Of a stretch of 12,523 nucleotides of DNA, positions 6,927-12,523 are shown piece by piece. The position numbers and the translations under genes are program-made. The stretch is taken from positions 1-12,523 of the forward strand of contig JAXDKI010000343.1 of NCBI GenBank assembly GCA_034667245.1. The letters are read 5' to 3'. Numbering within the stretch: position 1 is the first letter of the stretch; each line of letters starts with the position of its first letter. The notes beneath the pieces were generated by a model, which worked only from the letters and a program-made list of their open reading frames with translations, searched no databases and had not been told where the DNA came from. Source of the DNA: DATBFX01 sp034667245 (GTDB lineage: Bacteria > Chloroflexota > Chloroflexia > Thermomicrobiales > UBA6265).

Positions 6927-8564
6927 CTATCGCCGCGACGACGCAGTACGTTCTCCCTCGCCGAACACCAGCTGGCCCGGCTCGGCGACGGGTGCTGCCA
7001 CTTGTCCTCGTCCCCGTGCGAGCGCGATCGGGATCAGTGCCAGGAGCGCGAGTGCTCCCGCGATGAGGAATGTCTCCCGGACGACTTTCAGGCTCAAGGG
7101 TACCGCGTAGTCCTCGATGTACTGGCTCTGGCGGACGAAGAACTCGGCCGTCGTCTCTCCCGCCTGCTGTACGACCGGTTGGAGTCGGTCGGTGAGTGTC
7201 TGCAAGCGACGGACGCCGATGGCGGTGAGGGCGGAGATCCCGATCGTCATGCCGAGCAACCGGAACAAGATTGTGAACGCGGCGGCGGTTCCCCGGTCGG
7301 CAGGCGCGGCAGCGTCGATAACCTGCGCGCCGATCGGGGCGACGACGAGCCCGAAGCCGGTGCCGGCGATCAAGAGACCGGGGATCATGCGGAGGTAGTG
7401 ATCCTCGCGCAGCCCAATCCAGAGCGCCGCGTAGCCTACGACGACGAGCAGCAGACCGATGCTCGCGGTGCCTCGCTGTCCGAGGCGCTTCGCGACGACT
7501 CCCCCGGCAAATGAGAGGGCGGCCATCGCCAGGGTGAACGGGGCGAGCAGGTAGGCGCTCACGGTGCTGATGCGGTCTTGGTCGACGAGGAGGGCGACAA
7601 CGACCGGGACATCGACGACCGCGACGATCAGGGCGGCGCCGACGAGGAAGTTCGTCACGATCCCGGCCAAAAACGGGCGTGACCCGAACAGGCGGGGCGA
7701 GAGGATCGGGCTTGAGGCGCGGCGCTCCCAGAACAGGAAAAGGGCCAGCAGGGCGAGTCCGCCGACGATGAGCGGCAGGAGGTTGTCGGCGAGAGGGTTC
7801 TTGGTTCCGCCGAGGGCGCGCATCGCAGAACCCTGGGTCAATCCGACTTCGCCGCCTGCGGAAAGCCCGAGATTGACGAGGAGCAGTCCGCCGCCGAGGA
7901 GCAGGGTGCCGGGAAGGTCGAGTTGACGGAGCCCGCCCCGAGGGGGGGCGGAGAGACCGGACTGGCCGCGTCCGGCGATGGCAATCGCGATCGCCACAAC
8001 GATACAGAGTGGCAGGTTGATCCAGAAGACCCATCGCCACGGCTCGTCGCCCGGAGCAAGGCCGACAACCGCGGCGCCCCAGAGGGGACCGAGCACCCAG
8101 CCCAGGGTATCGACGGCGCCGACCGCACCGAGCGCCGTCAGCCGCTTTCCGGGCGGAAGAAGGTCGCCGACGAGTGCCATCGTGACCGGGAGGAGAGCAC
8201 CGCCGCCGGCGCCCTGGACCGCACGCGCGGCGATGAGCTCGTGCAGGTTACCGGCGACGGCGCTCCAAAGGGAGCCGACGAGAAAGGCGGCAAGGGCGAT
8301 CTCGAACGCCACGGTGCGTCCGAGCAGATCGGAGACGCGTCCCATGAGCGGAATGGAGACGATGTAGGCGAGGAGGTAGGCGTTGACGACCCATATGTAG
8401 CGATCGACGTCCGCGGTGTTGATCTGCAGGTCGAAGACCATCCGGGGCAGGATGGTCGCGATCACCGTCAGGTCGACCGCCCCGACGAAGACAGCCGCGA
8501 GTGCCGCCACCAGGGGCCAACGGCCGTCGCCGTTAGTCGGGAGGATCGATCGCGATCGTGGCAT
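6927..8564 (-). CDS. DHA2-family MFS exporter, P55 (Rv1410c)-like
   Basis: A 545-residue transporter with about 14 predicted transmembrane segments. Family motifs are visible: Asp31 in TM1 (VDLTVIATILP), motif A GRVSDLLGR (75-83), motif B RAVQGAGGG (114-122), and motif C GWVLGPLWGAA (155-165). This is the drug:H+ antiporter DHA2 group. The region between the last two TM segments (about 450-495) is long and predicted helical, which recalls the extended periplasmic helices reported for mycobacterial Rv1410. The gene overlaps the upstream LprG-like gene by 32 bases (8533-8564), so the pair should be translationally coupled, matching the mycobacterial lprG-Rv1410c arrangement. There the pair exports triacylglycerides and lipoglycan-type lipids; a similar lipid-export role here is inference, and a general drug exporter is the alternative. 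No strong ribosome-binding site precedes the ATG at 8562-8564, as expected for coupling. Confidence 0.88.
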   Translation of the reverse strand: MPRSRSILPTNGDGRWPLVAALAAVFVGAVDLTVIATILPRMVFDLQINTADVDRYIWVVNAYLLAYIVSIPLMGRVSDLLGRTVAFEIALAAFLVGSLWSAVAGNLHELIAARAVQGAGGGALLPVTMALVGDLLPPGKRLTALGAVGAVDTLGWVLGPLWGAAVVGLAPGDEPWRWVFWINLPLCIVVAIAIAIAGRGQSGLSAPPRGGLRQLDLPGTLLLGGGLLLVNLGLSAGGEVGLTQGSAMRALGGTKNPLADNLLPLIVGGLALLALFLFWERRASSPILSPRLFGSRPFLAGIVTNFLVGAALIVAVVDVPVVVALLVDQDRISTVSAYLLAPFTLAMAALSFAGGVVAKRLGQRGTASIGLLLVVVGYAALWIGLREDHYLRMIPGLLIAGTGFGLVVAPIGAQVIDAAAPADRGTAAAFTILFRLLGMTIGISALTAIGVRRLQTLTDRLQPVVQQAGETTAEFFVRQSQYIEDYAVPLSLKVVRETFLIAGALALLALIPIALARGRGQVAAPVAEPGQLVFGEGERTASSRR

Positions 8565-9273
8565 CGTGATCGGACAGATCGAGGGTCCAGACGGCCGGTT
8601 TGTCCGGACCGTCCTGTGGCGGCTCGGCCAACCGGGCGCGGAGGAGATCGTTCGTCTCCTTGTCGATCCAGAGGTCGACGGAGATCGGCGAGCCCTGGAG
8701 CGTGTGGTACGTCAGCAGGTCGATGATCGAGTCGTCGACCTTGGCCTGGACGTGGAAGGTATCGCGTCCGTTGACCTTCTCGTCGTCGAGCCGCTCGGCG
8801 TCGGTCACGCGTCCCATGACCGGTCCGATGCCGCCCTGGTTGTCGAAGAGCACGGACGGGTCATATTCGAAGTCGACGGGAGCCGGACCCCACTTCCCGG
8901 TGATGAGGTCCGTCGTCCACCACTGGTCGGCGATGATGATCAGTTGGATGGAGACAGTCGCGCGCCCGAGTGCCTCGATCTTGAACTCGGTCCGGACGCG
9001 GTCGGGGCGAACCAACTCGCCCTTGGCGTGGAGAAGCTTCAACGTGTGCAGCGAGTCGATGTAGGTGTCGCCCTCGACCGCCAGCTCGAACCGGGCGGTC
9101 TGGGTCTTCGCGAGTTGCTGGCTGGCGAGGGTGAGGATCTCTGTCGCGGTTAGGGTTTCCACGTCGTTGTCCGCGTAAGCCACGGACGGAACGACCAAGA
9201 GCAGTGCCAGAGTCACTATGGTGAGGAGTCGAGCTAACGGCTGCGCCAGACGAAACCGTCTCACCGACGTCAC
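8533..9273 (-). CDS. LprG/LppX-like secreted lipid-binding-fold protein without lipobox
   Basis: A 246-residue exported protein. A signal peptide is clear: basic RRFR, a hydrophobic stretch at about 13-30, and a VAYA-D signal-peptidase-I type site near residue 34. The mature part has the LppX/LprG (LolA-like) pattern: an LTATEILTLASQQLAKTQTARF opening in two consecutive pieces, long amphipathic strands (KGELVRPDRVR, ADQWWTTD), the late VDLWIDKETNDLLRA strand, and a short LSDHDATIAIDPP tail. In mycobacteria LprG carries triacylated lipids and works with P55. Here there is no cysteine anywhere from this start, so lipid anchoring through a lipobox is impossible and the protein is either free or held by an uncleaved signal. 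GTG at 9271-9273 has GGAG 8 bases upstream. GTG at 9262-9264, with AAAGGTGA 5 bases upstream, is equally possible. An upstream ATG (9351) would add 26 unlikely residues before the signal. Confidence 0.8.
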   Translation of the reverse strand: MTSVRRFRLAQPLARLLTIVTLALLLVVPSVAYADNDVETLTATEILTLASQQLAKTQTARFELAVEGDTYIDSLHTLKLLHAKGELVRPDRVRTEFKIEALGRATVSIQLIIIADQWWTTDLITGKWGPAPVDFEYDPSVLFDNQGGIGPVMGRVTDAERLDDEKVNGRDTFHVQAKVDDSIIDLLTYHTLQGSPISVDLWIDKETNDLLRARLAEPPQDGPDKPAVWTLDLSDHDATIAIDPPD

Positions 9274-9406
9274 CTTTCGAGCTCCACCCGAAGAGCAGAA
9301 CGCTCCTCGCCATCGATCCTCGCCCGAGTGTACCACCCGGGTAAGTGGCATCCCCTACCAAGGCGATACGCAAGAATGCGCATGGTGGATGCGTCGCGAT
9401 CGGTGG

Positions 9407-9435
9407 CGACACAGCGGTGTTCGCCATGCTATGAT
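9407..9435 (+). promoter_or_regulatory. Putative extended -10 promoter for the PP2C operon
   Basis: TGC-TATGAT (9427-9435) is a good extended -10 element. GCGACA (9407-9412), with a 17-base spacer, matches four of the six -35 consensus bases. A transcript would begin near 9442, upstream of the GTG at 9479 chosen for the phosphatase. It lies in the 205-base divergent region between the LprG-like and PP2C genes. Confidence 0.4.
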
Positions 9436-9478
9436 CGGGCGCCAATTTGTGGCGCCTCATGATGATTCTGGCCTGACT

Positions 9479-10396
9479 GTGAGCGAGCGACTAACCCCAA
9501 CGAAACCGGAGGAGCCACTCCGGATCGTGGTTGGGTCGGCCACCCACGTCGGTGGGCGACCCGAGAACGAAGACGCGGTCCACGTTAGCGAGTTGCCGCC
9601 GCTCGGCAGCGGGCCGGACGCCTCTGAAGGTGGGTTTCTCCTCGCCGTCGCCGACGGGATGGGTGGCTACCAACGTGGCGAGGTCGCCAGCGGTCTCGCG
9701 ATCGAAACGGTCCGAGCGATGTTCGTGGAGGATCCGGGGGCCGACATCGCGCTCCTGCTCAAGCAGGCCTTCCGACGCGCCAATGAGAAGATTTACGAGA
9801 ACGGACTGGCGTCGGGACCGTCCGCAATGATGGGCACGACACTCGTCGTCGCCGCGACCCGTGGCAAATACGCGACGATCGCCAGTATCGGCGACAGCCG
9901 CGCCTACCTGGCCCGTGCCAACCGGCTGACCCAGGTCACGAAAGACCACTCCCTCGTTGCGGAGCAGGTCTCACGTGGCTCGATGACCGAGGCAGAGGCA
10001 CGGGAGAGCCCGCACCGCAACATCCTCACGCATGCTCTCGGGCACAAGCCCAAACTCGATACGAAGATGCCGAGCGTCTTCGAGATCACGTTGCTCCCGG
10101 AAGATCACCTGCTGATCCTCACCGACGGCTTCTTCGACGTGGTCCCGGACGACGATCTTCTCCGGATCGTGCTCGACAACCCCGCCGACGTCGCCGCTCA
10201 GCGCCTTGTCGAGCTCGCGGTCGAGCGTGGTACGTCGGACAATGTCAGCGCGGTCGTGGCCTCGGTGCAGCCGGTACGCGTGGCCGAGCCGATTTTGGTG
10301 AGCGCCGGGGGGCGACCGTCGTTCCTGCTCCCGGCGGCGGCCATTCTGCTGCTCATCGCCGTATTGGCGGTGGTGCTCTTCCTCTTCGTCATTTAG
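9479..10396 (+). CDS. PP2C-family Ser/Thr protein phosphatase, PstP-like, membrane-anchored
   Basis: A 305-residue phosphatase that removes phosphate from Ser/Thr in a two-metal reaction. Motifs in order: GGRPENEDAV (25-34), ADGMGGYQRGE (58-68) with metal-binding Asp59, MMGTTLVVA (117-125), GDSRAYL (138-144), TKDHSLV (154-160), the metal-site LTDGFFD (214-220), and GTSDNVSAV (251-259) with Asp254. A single transmembrane helix at about 281-304 ends the protein, placing the catalytic domain in the cytoplasm. Mycobacterial PstP has the same catalytic part plus an extracellular domain after the helix, absent here. The natural partners are Hanks-type kinases and FHA proteins such as those at 3735-5062. 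The start is uncertain: GTG 9479 is chosen because it follows the putative promoter and leaves a short N-terminus; the frame extends upstream to 9218 without family similarity, and GTG 9527 is a shorter option. The amidohydrolase starts 6 bases after the stop. Confidence 0.93.
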   Translation: MSERLTPTKPEEPLRIVVGSATHVGGRPENEDAVHVSELPPLGSGPDASEGGFLLAVADGMGGYQRGEVASGLAIETVRAMFVEDPGADIALLLKQAFRRANEKIYENGLASGPSAMMGTTLVVAATRGKYATIASIGDSRAYLARANRLTQVTKDHSLVAEQVSRGSMTEAEARESPHRNILTHALGHKPKLDTKMPSVFEITLLPEDHLLILTDGFFDVVPDDDLLRIVLDNPADVAAQRLVELAVERGTSDNVSAVVASVQPVRVAEPILVSAGGRPSFLLPAAAILLLIAVLAVVLFLFVI

Positions 10397-10402
10397 ACCA
10401 CC

Positions 10403-11284
10403 GTGGTTGCCGTCGCGCCCGCCGTCGTCGACGCGCATACGCACATCTTCACGCCAGATGTCGTGCGGGGGCGCGAAGGGTACGTCGGGCGCGATCTTTG
10501 GTTCGAGCATCTCTACGCCGATCCGCGGGTGCTGCTTGTCACCTCGGACGAGCTGCTGGCCAGCATGGACGCCGCCGGTATCGACCAGTCGGTGGTCTGC
10601 GGTTTTCCCTGGCATGACCCCGGCATCTGTCGCGAGCACAACGACTACCTCGCAGAGGCGTGCGCCGACTCCCGTGGACGCCTGGTCTGGCTGGGCACGG
10701 TTTCTCCGGCGCACAGCCGCGAGGCGGCGGAGGAAGCGGAGCGGTGCTTCGCACTCGGCGCGGTCGGAATCGGCGAGCTGAACGCCGATGCGCAGCGGTT
10801 CGATCTTGCCGCGACCGTCGATCTCTCGGAACTAGTAAGCGTCTGCGTCGAACACGACCGGCCCTTGATGCTGCATGCGACCGAGCCGGTCGGCCACGCG
10901 TATCCCGGCAAGGGGACCGCGACGCCGGATCGGCTGGTGGCGTTTCTCGAAAACTTTCCGCTGTTGCGGGTGGTCGCCGCGCATTGGGGCGGTGGGCTGC
11001 CGTTCTACGAGTTGATGCCCGAGGTCGCACGCGCGGCGGAGCGGGTCGTGTACGATTCCGCGGCGTCGACCTATCTCTATCGCTTCGAGGTGTTTCGAAC
11101 GGTGCTCGACCTCGTCGGACCCGACCGCGTCATGTTTGCCAGCGACTACCCCGTCCTCCGCCAGGACCGGTTCGTCCGGCGTGTCCGGCAGACGCCGTGG
11201 CGCGACGCAGCCGAGGCCTCCCGCGTGCTGGGCGAGACGGCACGGGCCGTTTACCGGATTCCGCCGCGCGAGGTCTGGTCATGA
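10403..11284 (+). CDS. TIM-barrel amidohydrolase (Amidohydro_2 / TatD-like)
   Basis: A 293-residue metal-dependent hydrolase of the amidohydrolase superfamily. Likely metal and active-site residues are the N-terminal VDAHTHIF (His12, His14), GELN (Glu125), LHATEP (His158), AAHWGG (His194) and the late FASDYP (Asp248). This pattern fits the Amidohydro_2 group, whose members include decarboxylases and lactonase-like enzymes; TatD-type nucleases share the same scaffold. The substrate cannot be told from the sequence. The GTG start at 10403 is 6 bases after the phosphatase stop, and the final TGA (11282-11284) overlaps the ruvA ATG as ATGA, so the gene sits in the middle of a tightly packed three-gene operon. 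No good ribosome-binding site is seen at the start, consistent with coupling to the phosphatase gene. Confidence 0.9.
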   Translation: MVAVAPAVVDAHTHIFTPDVVRGREGYVGRDLWFEHLYADPRVLLVTSDELLASMDAAGIDQSVVCGFPWHDPGICREHNDYLAEACADSRGRLVWLGTVSPAHSREAAEEAERCFALGAVGIGELNADAQRFDLAATVDLSELVSVCVEHDRPLMLHATEPVGHAYPGKGTATPDRLVAFLENFPLLRVVAAHWGGGLPFYELMPEVARAAERVVYDSAASTYLYRFEVFRTVLDLVGPDRVMFASDYPVLRQDRFVRRVRQTPWRDAAEASRVLGETARAVYRIPPREVWS

Positions 11285-11856
11285 TCGCCGGTCTCCGGGG
11301 GCGACTCGACGCCAAGTTGGCGGATGCGCTGCTCGTCGACGTCGGGGGCGTGGTGTATCGGGTTGGCACGAGTGCCAGTACGGTCAGCGAGATCGGCGAG
11401 ATCGGCGAGCCGGTCCGATTGCAGACCCACCTCTTTGTCCGCGAAGACCAGATGACGCTGTACGGATTCGCGACCGACGATGAGCTGAAGCTCTTCGAGA
11501 CCCTGATCACCGTGACGGGCGTCGGTCCACGCCTTGCCTGCGCGATCCTGTCGAGTCTGCGAGTCGAGACGCTCCACGAGGCGATCCAGGCCGGAAACGC
11601 GGATCTCCTCGCGACCGTTTCCGGAGTCGGCAAGAAGACAGCAGCCCGGCTGATCCTCGAGCTGCGCGGGAAGCTGCCGACGGGCGGCCTCGTCTCGGCG
11701 CCGGTTGGGCGTGACGACCTGGAGGCCGTCGAGGTCCTCCGGGCGCTCGGCTACACCACTGCCGAGGCACATGCGGCAATCGGCCGGATCGCAGCCGACA
11801 CGGGAATGACCACCGAGGAACGTGTCGTCGCCGCATTGCGGGAGCTCGGCCAGTAG
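11281..11856 (+). CDS. ruvA: Holliday junction DNA helicase subunit RuvA
   Basis: A 191-residue protein of normal RuvA length. It forms tetramers that bind four-way DNA junctions and load the RuvB motor for branch migration. The N-terminal OB-fold domain covers residues 1-63, starting MIAGLRGRL and ending VREDQMTLYGF. Two helix-hairpin-helix motifs follow: TVTGVGPRLACAIL (77-90) and TVSGVGKKTAARLILELRG (112-130), which contact DNA. After a flexible linker (131-144), residues 145-191 form domain III, which contacts RuvB (EAVEVLRALGYTTAEA). The ATG overlaps the amidohydrolase stop (ATGA). In many bacteria ruvA is beside ruvC or ruvB, but neither is in this window; it is the last gene of the PP2C operon, and its stop is one base from the stop of the convergent gene. 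Confidence 0.97.
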   Translation: MIAGLRGRLDAKLADALLVDVGGVVYRVGTSASTVSEIGEIGEPVRLQTHLFVREDQMTLYGFATDDELKLFETLITVTGVGPRLACAILSSLRVETLHEAIQAGNADLLATVSGVGKKTAARLILELRGKLPTGGLVSAPVGRDDLEAVEVLRALGYTTAEAHAAIGRIAADTGMTTEERVVAALRELGQ

Positions 11857-11857
11857 G

Positions 11858-12523
11858 CTAATGGCCGTGGTCGAGCAGCGTTTCGACCGCGGCGGCCGTC
11901 GCCCACGCGCGCCAGGTCGGGTTGTACGGCGACGGCCAGCCGCCGTCGTCCTGCTGCTCGCCGCGCAGCCGATCGAGTTGTGTCGAGACCAGATCGACAG
12001 GCAGGCGACGCGCGATTTCCCCGCCGGCCGGGCCGACGTGCTCGAAAAAGTGGCCCGCGTCGGCGTAGCCGCCCTCGAGCGCGCTCCGCCGGATGCGATC
12101 TGCCAAGAGGTCCAACAACTCGGCGCGACGCGGATGATCCACCCATGGGAAGTACTCGACGTACGGCAGGACCCCGTAGAACTCACCCTTCTCGATCTCT
12201 TCGGCAGAGGCCATCTGGTCGACAAGAGCCGCAACACGGCCGAAGAGTCGGTCCGAGCCGATGCCAAGACGTTTCGCGCCTCCCGCCAGACAGAGAGCGG
12301 GATTCAGACTCGGGAAGGTCCATCCGGCGAACCAGGGCGCCAACTCGTGTGCGAAGACGCCGGGCGGGAATCTCCAGCAGCCGTCTTCCCCCTGCTCTCG
12401 CTCAAGCCATCCTTCCAGACGCCGCACCATCGGCTCGTCCGACGGTGCCGCTATGGAGGTCAAAACGTGCATCGCCAGTCGTGCCGCGAATGGCTGGCTA
12501 TCGGGCGCCTTGATGTCGACTTC
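11858..12523 (-). CDS. Prenyltransferase/squalene-cyclase-repeat protein (5' end outside window)
   Basis: The last 221 residues of a gene read leftward from beyond the window edge. The frame remains open from an internal ATG at 12470-12472 to the edge, and the residues there (for example SQPFAARLAMHVL) continue the domain, so that ATG is probably not the true start. The sequence shows the alpha/alpha-toroid pattern of terpene cyclase and prenyltransferase repeats: WLEREQGEDGCWRFP, a central helical part, and a C-terminal REQQDDGGWPSPYNP-type QxxDGGW motif (read as RGEQQDDGGW) followed by a helix. No DxDD catalytic motif is visible in this part, so cyclase activity cannot be claimed. Relatives in many bacteria are uncharacterised proteins with this fold. 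The stop (11858-11860) is one base from the ruvA stop. Confidence 0.75.
   Translation of the reverse strand, partial: EVDIKAPDSQPFAARLAMHVLTSIAAPSDEPMVRRLEGWLEREQGEDGCWRFPPGVFAHELAPWFAGWTFPSLNPALCLAGGAKRLGIGSDRLFGRVAALVDQMASAEEIEKGEFYGVLPYVEYFPWVDHPRRAELLDLLADRIRRSALEGGYADAGHFFEHVGPAGGEIARRLPVDLVSTQLDRLRGEQQDDGGWPSPYNPTWRAWATAAAVETLLDHGH

Noticed and set aside
6457..8040. A 527-codon open frame on the minus strand, overlapping the MFS gene and rpe
   Set aside because: It is Arg/Pro/Ser-rich, matches no family, and lies out of frame within real genes; it is a by-product of high GC content.
9274..9351. Longer start for the LprG-like protein that would include a cysteine (FCSSGG)
   Set aside because: The cysteine would lie before the hydrophobic signal rather than at its end, so it is not a lipobox, and the extra residues are unlike the family.
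9218..9478. Upstream extension of the PP2C reading frame
   Set aside because: It overlaps the start of the divergent LprG-like gene and the putative promoter, and has no PP2C similarity.
10660..11280. A frame-open extension upstream of ruvA
   Set aside because: It runs inside the amidohydrolase in another frame and is Arg-rich noise; the ATG at 11281 begins the conserved RuvA N-terminus.
1..12523. tRNA, rRNA, CRISPR, insertion sequence, phage or toxin-antitoxin signals
   Set aside because: No repeated spacer arrays, transposase motifs, tRNA-like folds or small two-gene toxin cassettes were seen on either strand.

Overview
The window is a GC-rich, densely packed bacterial chromosome segment with no RNA genes, mobile elements or CRISPR arrays that I can see. 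Gene content points to a high-GC Chloroflexota bacterium of the Thermomicrobia/Sphaerobacter kind, or less likely a deep-branching actinobacterium-like lineage. The clues are paired FHA proteins of the FhaA/FhaB type, a PstP-like PP2C phosphatase, an LprG-like protein next to a P55-type exporter, a VanW-domain protein and a DUF512 protein. This placement is inference from family content, not a marker-gene result.

Layout. At 2-885 (+) lie the 3' end of a DUF512 protein and a DUF167/YggU-like gene whose GTG start overlaps the preceding stop. From 6075 down to 872 (-) runs a co-directional series: a multipass membrane protein with an internal duplication, a DUF3662+FHA protein (FhaA-like), a membrane-anchored FHA protein (FhaB-like), a VanW/peptidoglycan-binding-type membrane protein and a family 2 glycosyltransferase. 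The last four are close enough to be one operon acting at the cell envelope under Ser/Thr-phosphorylation control. A short divergent region (6076-6193) precedes ribulose-phosphate 3-epimerase (+). Facing it is a two-gene operon (-), an LprG/LppX-fold secreted protein followed by a 14-TM DHA2 MFS exporter (9273 to 6927). The two genes overlap by 32 nt. A second divergent region (9274-9478) carries a plausible extended -10 promoter for a (+) operon: PP2C phosphatase with a C-terminal membrane anchor, TIM-barrel amidohydrolase, and ruvA. The window ends with the 3' part of a prenyltransferase/squalene-cyclase-repeat protein (-), whose stop lies one base from the ruvA stop.

How the genes may work together. 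The FHA proteins are phosphothreonine readers and the PP2C is the matching eraser. No kinase gene is in the window. The VanW protein and glycosyltransferase are likely envelope outputs. The LprG/MFS pair resembles the mycobacterial LprG-Rv1410c (P55) lipid-export pair, but here the periplasmic partner has no cysteine and so cannot be a lipoprotein. rpe and ruvA are ordinary housekeeping genes in unusual company. No stretch over 300 bases lacks a gene. The longest intergenic region is 9274-9478.
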